Assembly (NCBI GenBank): GCA_973895155.1
Contig: OZ316891.1
Span: 24,242,001-24,306,000, forward strand
Direction of reading: 5' to 3'
From: Marsupella aquatica
Lineage: Eukaryota > Marchantiophyta
Length of the DNA: 64,000 nucleotides
The notes beneath the pieces were generated by a model, which saw only the letters and a list, made by a program, of their open reading frames with translations, did not search any database and was not told the DNA's origin. Below are positions 45,345 through 54,008 of the stretch, in pieces (within the stretch, counting starts at the first letter, position 1; each line of letters begins with the position of its first letter). Position numbers and translations under genes: made by a program.

Positions 45345-48300
45345 TGTGGTGCGTCCCATGGCTCCCTAAACCCAAGAAACCCCCCAGCTCAAGCCGATTC
45401 CCGCAGGTTTCGTGCTTGGTGAGGCCGTTTCCGCGGCTTAGCGGCATGGGACGCTGCTAACCTTCTACTACTACTATTAACATTTTACACACATATACTG
45501 GACAGATCCTTCATCGGGTCATGAGATACGTAGCCGGCCTAATATAGGCCTTCCCCTGTCTTCCCCTCCGTCTTGTTAGGTATGTTTGGATTCCGCCGCC
45601 GGAATGATCCCCAATAGGCTTGGTTAAGCCGCTAAGACCTCTCTCAGCTCGACACATCCAACTCTCACTCCCCTGCTTACTTTCCTTCCTTCTGTTGATG
45701 TGGGCACTCTTCACACAAGTTAATGCGACACACAAATAGCAAAATGACTCATTCTGACTGAGTCATACCATGCACTTGCCATACAAACAGTACATCTCAT
45801 ACACAAGTTCTGCGAACTAAGCCGTGAGGCCATCTCTATTCAGCTCTTAGGCATGAGGAAACATGAATATACACACAAGGGTCACTGTATGACTAACCGA
45901 GAGCTTCTCGTACTACTTGATCCCAGCCCGGCTGGTGCAAACTAAAAACTTGCTAAAGAAGAGGCCCTGAGCTCCCCGCTGCCCAGGTACTTATCCTGGT
46001 AGTGGATCCGCCATTCTTTGCATCGTAAGCCTAATTTACCTGACAGTAATCTACTTGCCCGAATCTACCTATGTACAGCAAGGCAGGAGCACAAGTGTTG
46101 CTCCTACCAGTGGGACCGCAATCCCACTAAGCTAAGTGTCAGGGCCGCTCCTGGTTCTGATCCTAATCCTAAACGTGGAGATCCGCGCCCGCCCTGCCCA
46201 CTCACGCCTCCTCCCTCCACGTCCGCCCTCCCTAAAAGGAACGGCGCCCTTGCACCGTCACGACACCGGTGGTGGATCCTCAATGGACGCCCCCAACACT
46301 TCCTCCTCAGCCACTGCCGTTGGCCCGCCTACTGACAGATTACCTGCCCTTGACCGAGTCAACTCTCCATCGGCCTGACTGGGTCCACCTTCGGCTTCAG
46401 CCTCGACACCGGCCTCAGCAATACCCACGGCTTCGGCCTCAGCCACTCCCACGGCTTCGGCTTCAGCCACTCCCTAGGGTAGTTGGATCCTTAGCCGTGA
46501 CCCTGTCTGGGGTCGGTGCTGGGTCTACCTCCTTGATCACCATGGCCTGTGAAGTCGTATTACTCCTTGACCCTGAAGGTTTCCGCTTCTTCTTCGTTGG
46601 TGGCTCGGCAGCTGGTCCCTTCCCCTTCCCACTTACTTCCGGCACTGGTGCAGTTGGCGCGGCTTGTCCTTCGGCAATTACCACCCCTGGTAACTGGTTT
46701 GTCCCAACGGGAGATGGACCTGCTGCAGCTAAGCATTTAAATACTGCGGCTTGTTTCTTCAGCCGCTCTGTTTGGTTGTCGGCCCGCCGCTGTAGGTTCT
46801 CCATCTTCCTCGTGATTTCCTCCAACTCCTCTTGGGTTTCATCCAGGTCCTTACGTGCCCCCTCCAGCTCGTTTTTGGCCTCCTCCTGCTCCCTGTGGGC
46901 TTCCTCCAATTCCTTCTTCAAGGTAGCCCTCTCCTCCCGGGTTGCTCTTAGCTCCTTGTCGAGCTCTGCAATGATGACAGACTCCATCTGGTTCATCTTG
47001 GCGTAAGTCTGTTTGAGCATCTCGTCCTTCTCCCTTAGGTCGGCCTTGAAGCTGGCCGTCAGGGACGCAAGCTCCTGCTGCAGCGCCATAATCCCTTGAT
47101 AGGATTTCCCTAACTCGACCTCTTTCTGCTCAAGGGCTCCGCGGATTTTCTCGAGCTCCCCTTTCAACGCCCATTCCTTTCTTTGGGTCTCCGCCATGGC
47201 CCGGCTGTTGGCTGTTATGTGGGCCTCCTCTGTATTCTTCAGCTCTTGCTTCCACTTCTCCCTCTCTTTGATCGTGTCGGCCAACTCTTCCTGCGTCTGA
47301 GTCAGTTTATCCTTGATATTCTGATTATCAGCCTGTGCGGTGTCCAACTGCCCCTGCATGATGTTCAGCTCATGTCGTTTAATCCGCAGTTCATCTTGGG
47401 CTTTCTTGGCCGCCCTTAGATCTTCAATCTCGGCTTCCATCCTCCTAAGCCGCCGAATGACCTCGTCCTTCTTGCTTCTCTCTAAAGCCACCGCTTCTTC
47501 TAATTGGTGCTTCTCCAACTGCTCCCTATGGAAAAAGGGTCCTATCTCCAACTCCTCTCCAAAGATGCCGAGCGCAAGTTCCCCACACATCTCACCATAC
47601 TCCATGGCTCTATTCTTAGCGTAGGTGGAGTAAGTAGAAGTGATCGGCATCGCCCATCGTGGCCTCTGCTCCCAAGCCGTCCTGCGGATCTCTTCAATCG
47701 TGGCTAGAGGTTTGCTTCCTTTTTCGGCTAGCCGCCTGATGTCCTCCGGCCAATCTCCTCCTGGTAAATCCTTTTCCTTAGCCAGGGCGGCCTCTTCCTC
47801 CTGCTTGATTCGCTCCTGAAATTCCTGCACCGTCTGTTTTATGCCGTCGAAGCTCGGGGGAGCAACATCTGGTGGGGGAGACTCAGGGCTACTCTGCTGG
47901 TTGGGGTCCCCTCGCACTACCCTTGGAAGTGTGGGGACAAACCGGCCACAGGTCCTTACTCCTGGAACGTGATGGTCCGACCCATAGCCGGAATTATCAT
48001 GGCTGCAGTCCTCCACTGCCTCCTCTACCTCTTGGACGTCCGGCTTCTCCCTCTCCTCTTCGTCGGTAGGAGCTTCAGGCAATTCTGCCTCAGATTCGGA
48101 GCTTGAGGTTCCCACGTACATTCGAACACCTGGCTTGGATTCCGGCCTGATTCTCTCCTTGTCTCCAGCAAAGGGGTTTTCTCTTGTGAGCCGGTGTAGG
48201 CCTACCTCTGTAGTAGTGTCCTGCATTGTTGCCGTTGCCGTTGTTGTTGCCGATGCCGATTTCTTTTCTTTCTCCAGTAGTTTCAGCAGACTCTGCATGC

Positions 48301-49973
48301 CTGGTTGCTGCATCGGCAAGTCTTCCTTCCTGGGCCTAAACACCTGCTCGATCGTAGGACTAACAGGTGGTTGAGGCTTCTCAGCCAACGGCCTCGGCGT
48401 TGGAGCTTCCTCGGGTGCCCTTACCTGCAGGGGAAGTACCGGGGCAAAAGTCTGACCTCTGGCATACCGGCACAACAGCGGCATGTGATAGCCAAGCCGC
48501 GACACGCTCCCCATGCCGATTACCTGCTGCTCCTCCTTTAAGATCTTCTTCAATTGGTTGAGGAGGTACCCGTTGTAGTCCCGGCTTGGGTCTGGCCTTT
48601 CTGCCAGATAGACCTGTGCCTTGCCGATCTCTGCCCTCGACAAGTTACAATGCATGGTCACCCGCAAGAAGTCGATCATCTCTCCTATGTGCGGGTTGGT
48701 GCAGGTGTTCCGGAAGAAGCCATTCTTCGTTGATGGCCCGGGGAACGACCGGAACTCCTTGTCAGGCAGGGTCTTCCTGGTATCAACTTTGGTCTTATTG
48801 CCTATTGGCAAGCCAAACACTTCGGCAATCACCTTGGGAGTAAGATAGAAATCCTTCCCATATATCCTCGTGCAATTGGTCTCGGGTTCCCATGACCCCA
48901 CGAATTCTAATAGGTCTGACTCCGGTACCTCCGGCTTCAGCCATGGTAATCTTACAAAGGCCTCCAAGCCGGATCCGGCCATGAAGCCTTGGTACTTCTT
49001 GGTCTGCATGGCCGTAAAGCATGCATCCTCCTCCCGTGCAAAATGTAGTTGCACCTCCACCGGTAGGGTTTCCGCCCAGCCCTTCCAGGTGTCATCCCTG
49101 GTTGGAATGGCCTTGATGGGATTGACCTCCTCCTCTTCGGCTTCTCCCTGCCTCCTGCTCTGCTGCTCGGCTGGCTTCTTTGGTGCCGCCGACCTCGTTC
49201 TTTTTGCCGGGGTGGCTTCATCGTTGACGGCTCCCTTCCTCTTCATCTCTGCTGCCGTGGAGGTTTCTCCTAGCACCGTTGCCTGGGTCCACCTTTCCGT
49301 GCTACCCTTTAATTCCCAGTGTATGTCGTTGCAGTTCTTGATGGCCTCTCGGATGCCGACGACGCTGTCTTTGCAAAACAGAAGATCGTCGAGTTGATTG
49401 GAAGTAGGCGTCCACAGGAACTCGTCCTTGATGAGTTCGCCTCCTAAGAAAGCCGTCTTCTGCAGCTCCCACAATCGAGCGAGCTCCTGCCGTTCTCGAG
49501 CTGCCCTTTCTGACTCCTCGTCCTCGTAAGTCTTGATGTACTCAGTTGCCCGTTCGAACAGGCATCCCCAGAAATGTGCCGCTTGATTGACGTTGCTCAT
49601 ACCCTCCTTAGGTCGATCGTCGGTATCTACTCTCTCCCCGAGTGCTTGCCTAAGCAGCTGACAGTAGTTGGCCTCCCGTAGTCGTCTGCCTAGTTCGTGC
49701 TCGCAAATGAGCCACCATCTCCTGCAAGCGCTCCTTACCCCTCTCCTTTGCCGGTCCTTCTTCCCGTTGATCCTTCCTAGCCGCCGACGCTTAACGCGCC
49801 CTAACCCTAATCGGGTTTTCACCCTCAGCCTTACCTCCGGCCTCTACCCGGGTTCCATGGTTGCCCCTAATTGTTTATATTTTCCTTGTTTTGTCACTAT
49901 ACTAAGGTGTTCCTAGGGTGCCTTCCTGCTTTACCCACTTAACCGGCCGAGTGATTCCTGTCTAGGCATCACA
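45345..49973 (-). repeat. gypsy-2 5' LTR, 4.6 kb, complete
   Basis: TGTGATGCC...CACCACA in element orientation, 4,629 bp. U3 contains the long ORF at 49600-46463. A degenerate TATA-like element (ATAAGTA, ATAAATA in the solo LTR) at about 45987-45993 places the presumed promoter downstream of that ORF, leaving about 640 bp for R and U5. Confidence 0.93.
46463..49600 (-). CDS. gypsy-2 LTR (U3) ORF, about 1,045 aa
   Basis: The start chosen is ATG 49600 (MSNVNQAAHFWG), conserved in the solo LTR. The frame is open back to 49822 without ATG, and a possible farther ATG is cut off by a TAG near 49845. A globular part in the first 400 residues contains YGKDFYLTPKVIAEVFGLP and a Cys/His-poor conserved core, reminiscent of plant gypsy 'putative transposon protein' domains, from memory. 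A basic patch (PAKRTRSAAPKK) may be a nuclear signal. Roughly the last 450 residues are Glu/Lys/Arg heptad-rich coiled coil ending in KKKRKPSGSR. The stop at 46463 is probably a frameshift effect, since an Ala/Glu-rich tail continues in another frame to 46258. It lies on the sense strand, upstream of the LTR promoter, so in genomic RNA only the 3' LTR copy would be carried. Confidence 0.85.
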   Translation of the reverse strand: MSNVNQAAHFWGCLFERATEYIKTYEDEESERAARERQELARLWELQKTAFLGGELIKDEFLWTPTSNQLDDLLFCKDSVVGIREAIKNCNDIHWELKGSTERWTQATVLGETSTAAEMKRKGAVNDEATPAKRTRSAAPKKPAEQQSRRQGEAEEEEVNPIKAIPTRDDTWKGWAETLPVEVQLHFAREEDACFTAMQTKKYQGFMAGSGLEAFVRLPWLKPEVPESDLLEFVGSWEPETNCTRIYGKDFYLTPKVIAEVFGLPIGNKTKVDTRKTLPDKEFRSFPGPSTKNGFFRNTCTNPHIGEMIDFLRVTMHCNLSRAEIGKAQVYLAERPDPSRDYNGYLLNQLKKILKEEQQVIGMGSVSRLGYHMPLLCRYARGQTFAPVLPLQVRAPEEAPTPRPLAEKPQPPVSPTIEQVFRPRKEDLPMQQPGMQSLLKLLEKEKKSASATTTATATMQDTTTEVGLHRLTRENPFAGDKERIRPESKPGVRMYVGTSSSESEAELPEAPTDEEEREKPDVQEVEEAVEDCSHDNSGYGSDHHVPGVRTCGRFVPTLPRVVRGDPNQQSSPESPPPDVAPPSFDGIKQTVQEFQERIKQEEEAALAKEKDLPGGDWPEDIRRLAEKGSKPLATIEEIRRTAWEQRPRWAMPITSTYSTYAKNRAMEYGEMCGELALGIFGEELEIGPFFHREQLEKHQLEEAVALERSKKDEVIRRLRRMEAEIEDLRAAKKAQDELRIKRHELNIMQGQLDTAQADNQNIKDKLTQTQEELADTIKEREKWKQELKNTEEAHITANSRAMAETQRKEWALKGELEKIRGALEQKEVELGKSYQGIMALQQELASLTASFKADLREKDEMLKQTYAKMNQMESVIIAELDKELRATREERATLKKELEEAHREQEEAKNELEGARKDLDETQEELEEITRKMENLQRRADNQTERLKKQAAVFKCLAAAGPSPVGTNQLPGVVIAEGQAAPTAPVPEVSGKGKGPAAEPPTKKKRKPSGSRSNTTSQAMVIKEVDPAPTPDRVTAKDPTTLGSG

Positions 49974-50119
49974 CATACAATAATCCCTCTTCTGCCAGTT
50001 GAACATGAACAACGCTGAGCACTGAAGAGAGACGAGAGGAGGCATCGATTCAATGATATAAACAGTGTACACAAGTGGCACAAATTTCCCCTTTTCAATT
50101 GCACACCCTACCGATAATC

Positions 50120-50501
50120 ATGAATTCTATTGAGAAACTCAATTTCCAAGCTCTGAAGATTGACGGCTCTAACTACTTGTCATGGACACTGGACATTGAC
50201 TCACACTTGGCTGCCAAGAACCTACAAGATACAGTAATCACCGATGCCGGAATGACGCTACAAGAGAAGGCCAAGGCTCTGATCCTCATCCGCCACCACC
50301 TTGAAGAACCTCTCAAACGGCAGTACATGAACGAATACAACCCAAGGAGACTGTGGGACGACCTCAGCACACGATTCGACCACATGCGAATTATCTTCCT
50401 GCCAGCGGCAAGACACGATTGGGTTAATTTGTGCGTCCAAGACCACAAAACGATGGCTGATTACAATAGTGAGCTGTTTCAAATCGTAGCCCAACTGGCC
50501 A
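50120..50501 (+). pseudogene. gag: copia-2 gag, N-terminal part cut by gypsy-3
   Basis: ATG at 50120 (MNSIEKLNFQALKIDGSNYLSW). It encodes the first 127 residues of a copia Gag similar to the one at 1-900, through NPRRLWDDL and HDWVNLCVQDHKT. Coding stops at the gypsy-3 insertion point. The apparent stop at 50504 comes from LTR sequence. The left flanking 5-mer is GGCCA, and the matching right-hand duplication lies beyond the window. Confidence 0.85.
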
Positions 50502-51380
50502 TGTAGAGTAGGGTTTAGAGTAAGAATAACTATTCTTCTCTTTAATAGCCTAGATTCGTTCCCGTTAAGAGCTATTGAGACCTAAAAGATTGTAATATGA
50601 TACTTTGAGTACTTTTGAGTAACATACTCAGGTTACAAGCCTTTTTAACATGCTCAGGTTTATGGAAGGAATTTTATGATACTTCCATGAAAGGTATGAC
50701 GTTTGTATCGTCCATAGTGCAATCAAAAGGGGGTAAAAAGTGTTAAACAAAACCAAAAGCCAGCGGCGTGAAAACTGATAGAAGGTGAGTTATAGATGGA
50801 AATACACCTTATCACTACATAGTAACTCATGACCAGCGGTAGTACATTAAGAATCATCGGTGTAAAAACTCATGTAAAACTGATGCCTACATATCTTCTT
50901 CAAACCCGCCATCTTTAGAAAATTATAAAAGATCAGCATAAGGTAGCCCGTATTGATTTTCTGACCTATGTCAAAGCAAGGTGGTACTAATCACTCCGAA
51001 CCAACTTATTCTTTTATTCAATCCATCAGATTGCTCTTTTGGATCTATGCAATTTGTGGAATTCTAGTGGTGAATTTGCATCAGCTCCTCATTGAATACA
51101 AGAACTCTATAGTCAACACGAATCAATAGGCTTTTGCATGATCTCATGCATGCGTTTCCAGTCAGCCTATGGGTCAACCAAGCATTACTAGTCACATCAA
51201 ACAGCTTTTTCTAGTAAAGGATAGTCACACACTAAGATTGAATCACAAACCATAGATTACCAAAGATTACTAAAATAGACTTCTCATTGATTTATTACTT
51301 CAAAGAGAAGGAGACTTAAAGTTGAAAGCTAATTTCATGAAAGTCATATTAAGTCTGAGGTTCAAGGAAGAATCTCTCCC

Positions 51381-51390
51381 TTATATATAA
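51381..51390 (-). promoter_or_regulatory. TATA box of gypsy-3 LTR
   Basis: CTTATATATAAGG on the minus strand, a strong TATA match. It is repeated at 63578-63587 in the 5' LTR and lies about 230 bp downstream of the end of the U3 ORF. This supports the view that the ORF is in U3. Confidence 0.6.
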
Positions 51391-51620
51391 GAGAGATCCG
51401 CTTGAAAAACTAGATGAAAAGACATGCCTTTTCATTATGTAAAAACTAATAAGGTTAACTAGATAAAAATAACTATACTGTGTGAAAGAGGAGGTCATAT
51501 CACTTCCTTCCTTTCTTACAAAACATGGAAAATGGTCGGAACAAAGGCGGAAATCAAATTTCCGGTTAAACCTTCTTTTGAATATAAATTCCGGTTGAAC
51601 CTGTTTTTACAGAATCCGGT

Positions 51621-53339
51621 TCATCCGTCTTGGTGTTTAACTATGGCTTCAGGAATTTCTGGCTCTTCAGGAATCTCTGGAGTGATAGTGGGAGTAGGTG
51701 CTTGGCTTTGGAGGGGTTCTATAACATAGGTCACTCCTGTGGAGGTAGTAACAATGTTGCCAGGGGGAACCGGGTTGGTAGGATACTTGCCCATGAGGGA
51801 AGTCCAATCGAAAGGTCCGGGAGTGGTGGTAGGAATGGTCCTTGAGGAAGAGGTGAAATCAGGAGCAGTAGTATCAAGAGTGGTAGGTTCTCCTGATAGA
51901 GGGGATGGAGAATACTGAACTGGTGTCTCCCCATCATCCTTAGCCCAGATCTGGTGTAACTCATTCATTTGGCCCAAAATCTCCTTCATTGCATTCAGGC
52001 AATCCTCAAGTTTATCTCCATAGTCTTGAGAGATACGAATGACAGTAGCAAGGCAAGTAGGATTGGGTACTTTTACAAAGTACTCTCGAAAGAGTTCTGT
52101 TTGGACCAAATCTCTACCTCTGGTGTTCAGGAAAGGGTCCAAACGATCCACTAAATCCTCCAGACTCTCAATGGCTTCTTCCTCCTTACTCCTCTGTCTT
52201 CTCTCCTTCAGCTGGTTTTCACAATCTGTGAGTCTAACAGACTTCTCCTTGAGGTCCTTGTCCATTCTCTCCACCTTCTCCTTGTTGCCAGCAGTCTGTA
52301 TTACATGCTCAAAGTTTGCTACTAATTCTGAGATTGGAACACCTGCTACTCGAGCCATCTTGGCCAGGTTCTGTTCCATGATACCCATCTTCACTTGTAT
52401 TGCCTCCATCTCTCGCTGGATGACTGAGAAATGATTCTGAGAGGATTCTGAGAGCGAACCGGAAGTAGGAATAGAGGTGCTGGCCGATTGAACCGGATTC
52501 CGTCCTAAAGTTAACTTACGGCGCTTGGGAGGTTCAACAACTTGTACCTCTGCTTCCTCTTCGTCCTCTTCTGTGTCCTCTACCTTAACAATCTCTGGAT
52601 CTGGGACTCCATAAAGGACATAACTGTTCTTTGTCCCCAAAAGATTCTTCTCCTGTTTGAACAGGACTCCTGCTTGGGCATACAAATGAATCACGTAGGA
52701 AGACAAGGGGGTAGCCGATTTCCCATTGAGATTAGTTGCCAGCTTCTGTATCACATCATACAGGATGGTAGCCCAAGAGATAGTCCTCCCCTTGTAGAGG
52801 GTAGCAATGATAGTGCTCCCTACTCTCTGGATGACTAGTTTTGGTTTCTCTGGGTATAACAGGGGAACCAGGAAAGCCAATACCCTTCTCAAGTCTCCAT
52901 CTATGCACTGATTAACACTCCATCCTTCTTTCTCGTCCATCTTTCCTGCAAAGTAATCTATGGTGAGGTTCTCTCCTCGGGGAAGTAGACCAGAGCCCTC
53001 TGTATGCACTTGGTAAGCTTTGCCAATAGCCTCTTTGGTCCAAAGCTTGGGTTGGGCTCTGATGGTATTAGAAAACTCACTTGGGACTTCTCCAGTGAGT
53101 ATCTCTCGGATAACATCTTCACTCTGCCATGCCCAGGTCATCAGAAGTAGGTTGTGGCATCCCATCCTCTCTAGATCAATCCGCAACCTCTCCTTCTCTT
53201 CTGGTCCGGTTGGTAGTACAGGTCTTAGAGGCTTCAAAGCAATAGGTAAATCCTTCCTCTTAGACCGTCAAACTTCGCTCTTGACAGGGGTAGTGTCCGC
53301 CTTCACCTTCTCAGCAGATTGGGGTCTCTGGTTCCTCAT
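51621..53339 (-). pseudogene. gypsy-3 LTR (U3) ORF with one in-frame TGA
   Basis: An ATG at 53339 (MRNQRPQSAEKV) opens a frame that is stopped by TGA at 53268-53270. The same frame then runs open for over 540 codons to 51621. Residues up to about 200 after the stop are homologous to the gypsy-1 LTR ORF (TIRAQPKLW, LAFLVPLLYPEKP, TISWATILYDV). An acidic run and a basic PPKRRKLTLGR follow, then a coiled coil of about 90 residues (REMEAIQVKMGIMEQNL onward), and a Pro/Thr/Ser-rich C-terminus. No known enzyme motif is seen. If translation began after the TGA it would need a non-ATG codon or an internal ATG. The C-terminal 60 codons are repeated in the 5' LTR at the window end. Confidence 0.8.
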
Positions 53340-53995
53340 GGTGGCTCAACCGGTTCTCGTTAAGGTGAAATCCGGTTCAGAGCGGAAGCCGGGTCAAACG
53401 TCTGGCCTTCCTTCTCCAAGATCGAAGACTATTTACTTCCCCAGCCTTCCCTCCCTTTATAGGAGTAGGCTGCCACCTTACACGATTCAGTCAATTCTCT
53501 CCTATACCATGCACTCACAGAGTTATCAAGAATGGTCCTCTCATCCGGACCAAAGACCCTCAACTAGACGGAAGAGCTTCCTCACACTACAACGTCGTCG
53601 CATCACTATTCGCTCGGGAGGTCAAGACTTACTTCGTTCAGCCTTGAGAGGTGTGAGGAGAGGAAAGCCGGTTCAGCCTGTTTTGGTCTCAGATTCGGCT
53701 ACAGGCTGATCCAAGACTTATGGTTTAACGGTTAAGCCGCTCCTTGCATTGAGATCCTCCGGTGGAATGGACCGGACTTAGATCATTAGGGAAACCGGTT
53801 CCACGGGTTGGGGAGGTTAGAACGGATTTCTTCTGTTGAACCGGCCATCTCAACCAAGCAACTTTTCCGGTTAGCACCTTAAAGTGCTCATAGGAGCCTA
53901 ACAGGTCTAAAAGGTCATAAGAGTTAGTGTTTCCAAGGGTTAAAATTTTAAAATTTCCCTTATTTCTCCTTTTACCAAATAAACATCATCTCACA

Positions 53996-54008
53996 TAGCC
54001 CCCTCCTC
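53996..54008 (-). other. gypsy-3 polypurine tract
   Basis: GAGGAGGGGG followed by CTA on the minus strand, immediately before the LTR start TGTGAGATG. It overlaps the pol stop codon (TGA at 54007-54009), so coding sequence ends exactly where second-strand priming occurs. Confidence 0.75.

Larger units (their letters stand above)
37804..49973 (-). mobile_element. gypsy-2, full-length Ty3/gypsy element
   Basis: The element has TGTGGTGCG...GGCATCACA ends in plus orientation and a perfect 5-bp duplication CATAC on both sides. On the minus strand the order is 5' LTR (49973-45345), primer site, gag-protease, RT-RNase H-integrase, polypurine tract and 3' LTR (39120-37804). Both internal ORFs are open. 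The 3' LTR is a deletion derivative lacking about 3.3 kb, including nearly all of the LTR ORF. The compared LTR parts differ by about six substitutions and two small indels over 1.2 kb, so the insertion is fairly recent. Confidence 0.95.
37480..50501 (+). mobile_element. copia-2, interrupted by gypsy-2 and gypsy-3
   Basis: The parts are primer site and leader at 37480-37803, leader continued at 49979-50119, and gag at 50120-50501. The two leader parts are separated by gypsy-2 with a perfect CATAC duplication (37799-37803 and 49974-49978), which proves they were contiguous. Gag is then cut by gypsy-3 at 50502. The primer site ACACGTTATCAGCACGA is shared with the copia element at the left edge of the window. 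Nothing of pol is in the window. Confidence 0.75.
50502..53995 (-). repeat. gypsy-3 3' LTR, 3.5 kb
   Basis: In plus orientation it runs from TGTAGAGTAGGG to ATCATCTCACA, about 3,494 bp. The inner end is fixed by the adjoining polypurine tract, the outer end by the second copy at 62699. U3 contains an ORF (53339-51621). About 1.1 kb between that ORF and the LTR end should hold the promoter, R and U5. Confidence 0.88.

Noticed and set aside
46269-47006. 245-codon plus-strand ORF
   Set aside because: Antisense shadow of the Glu/Lys-rich LTR ORF; the Ser/Leu-rich composition is the usual reverse of a coiled coil.
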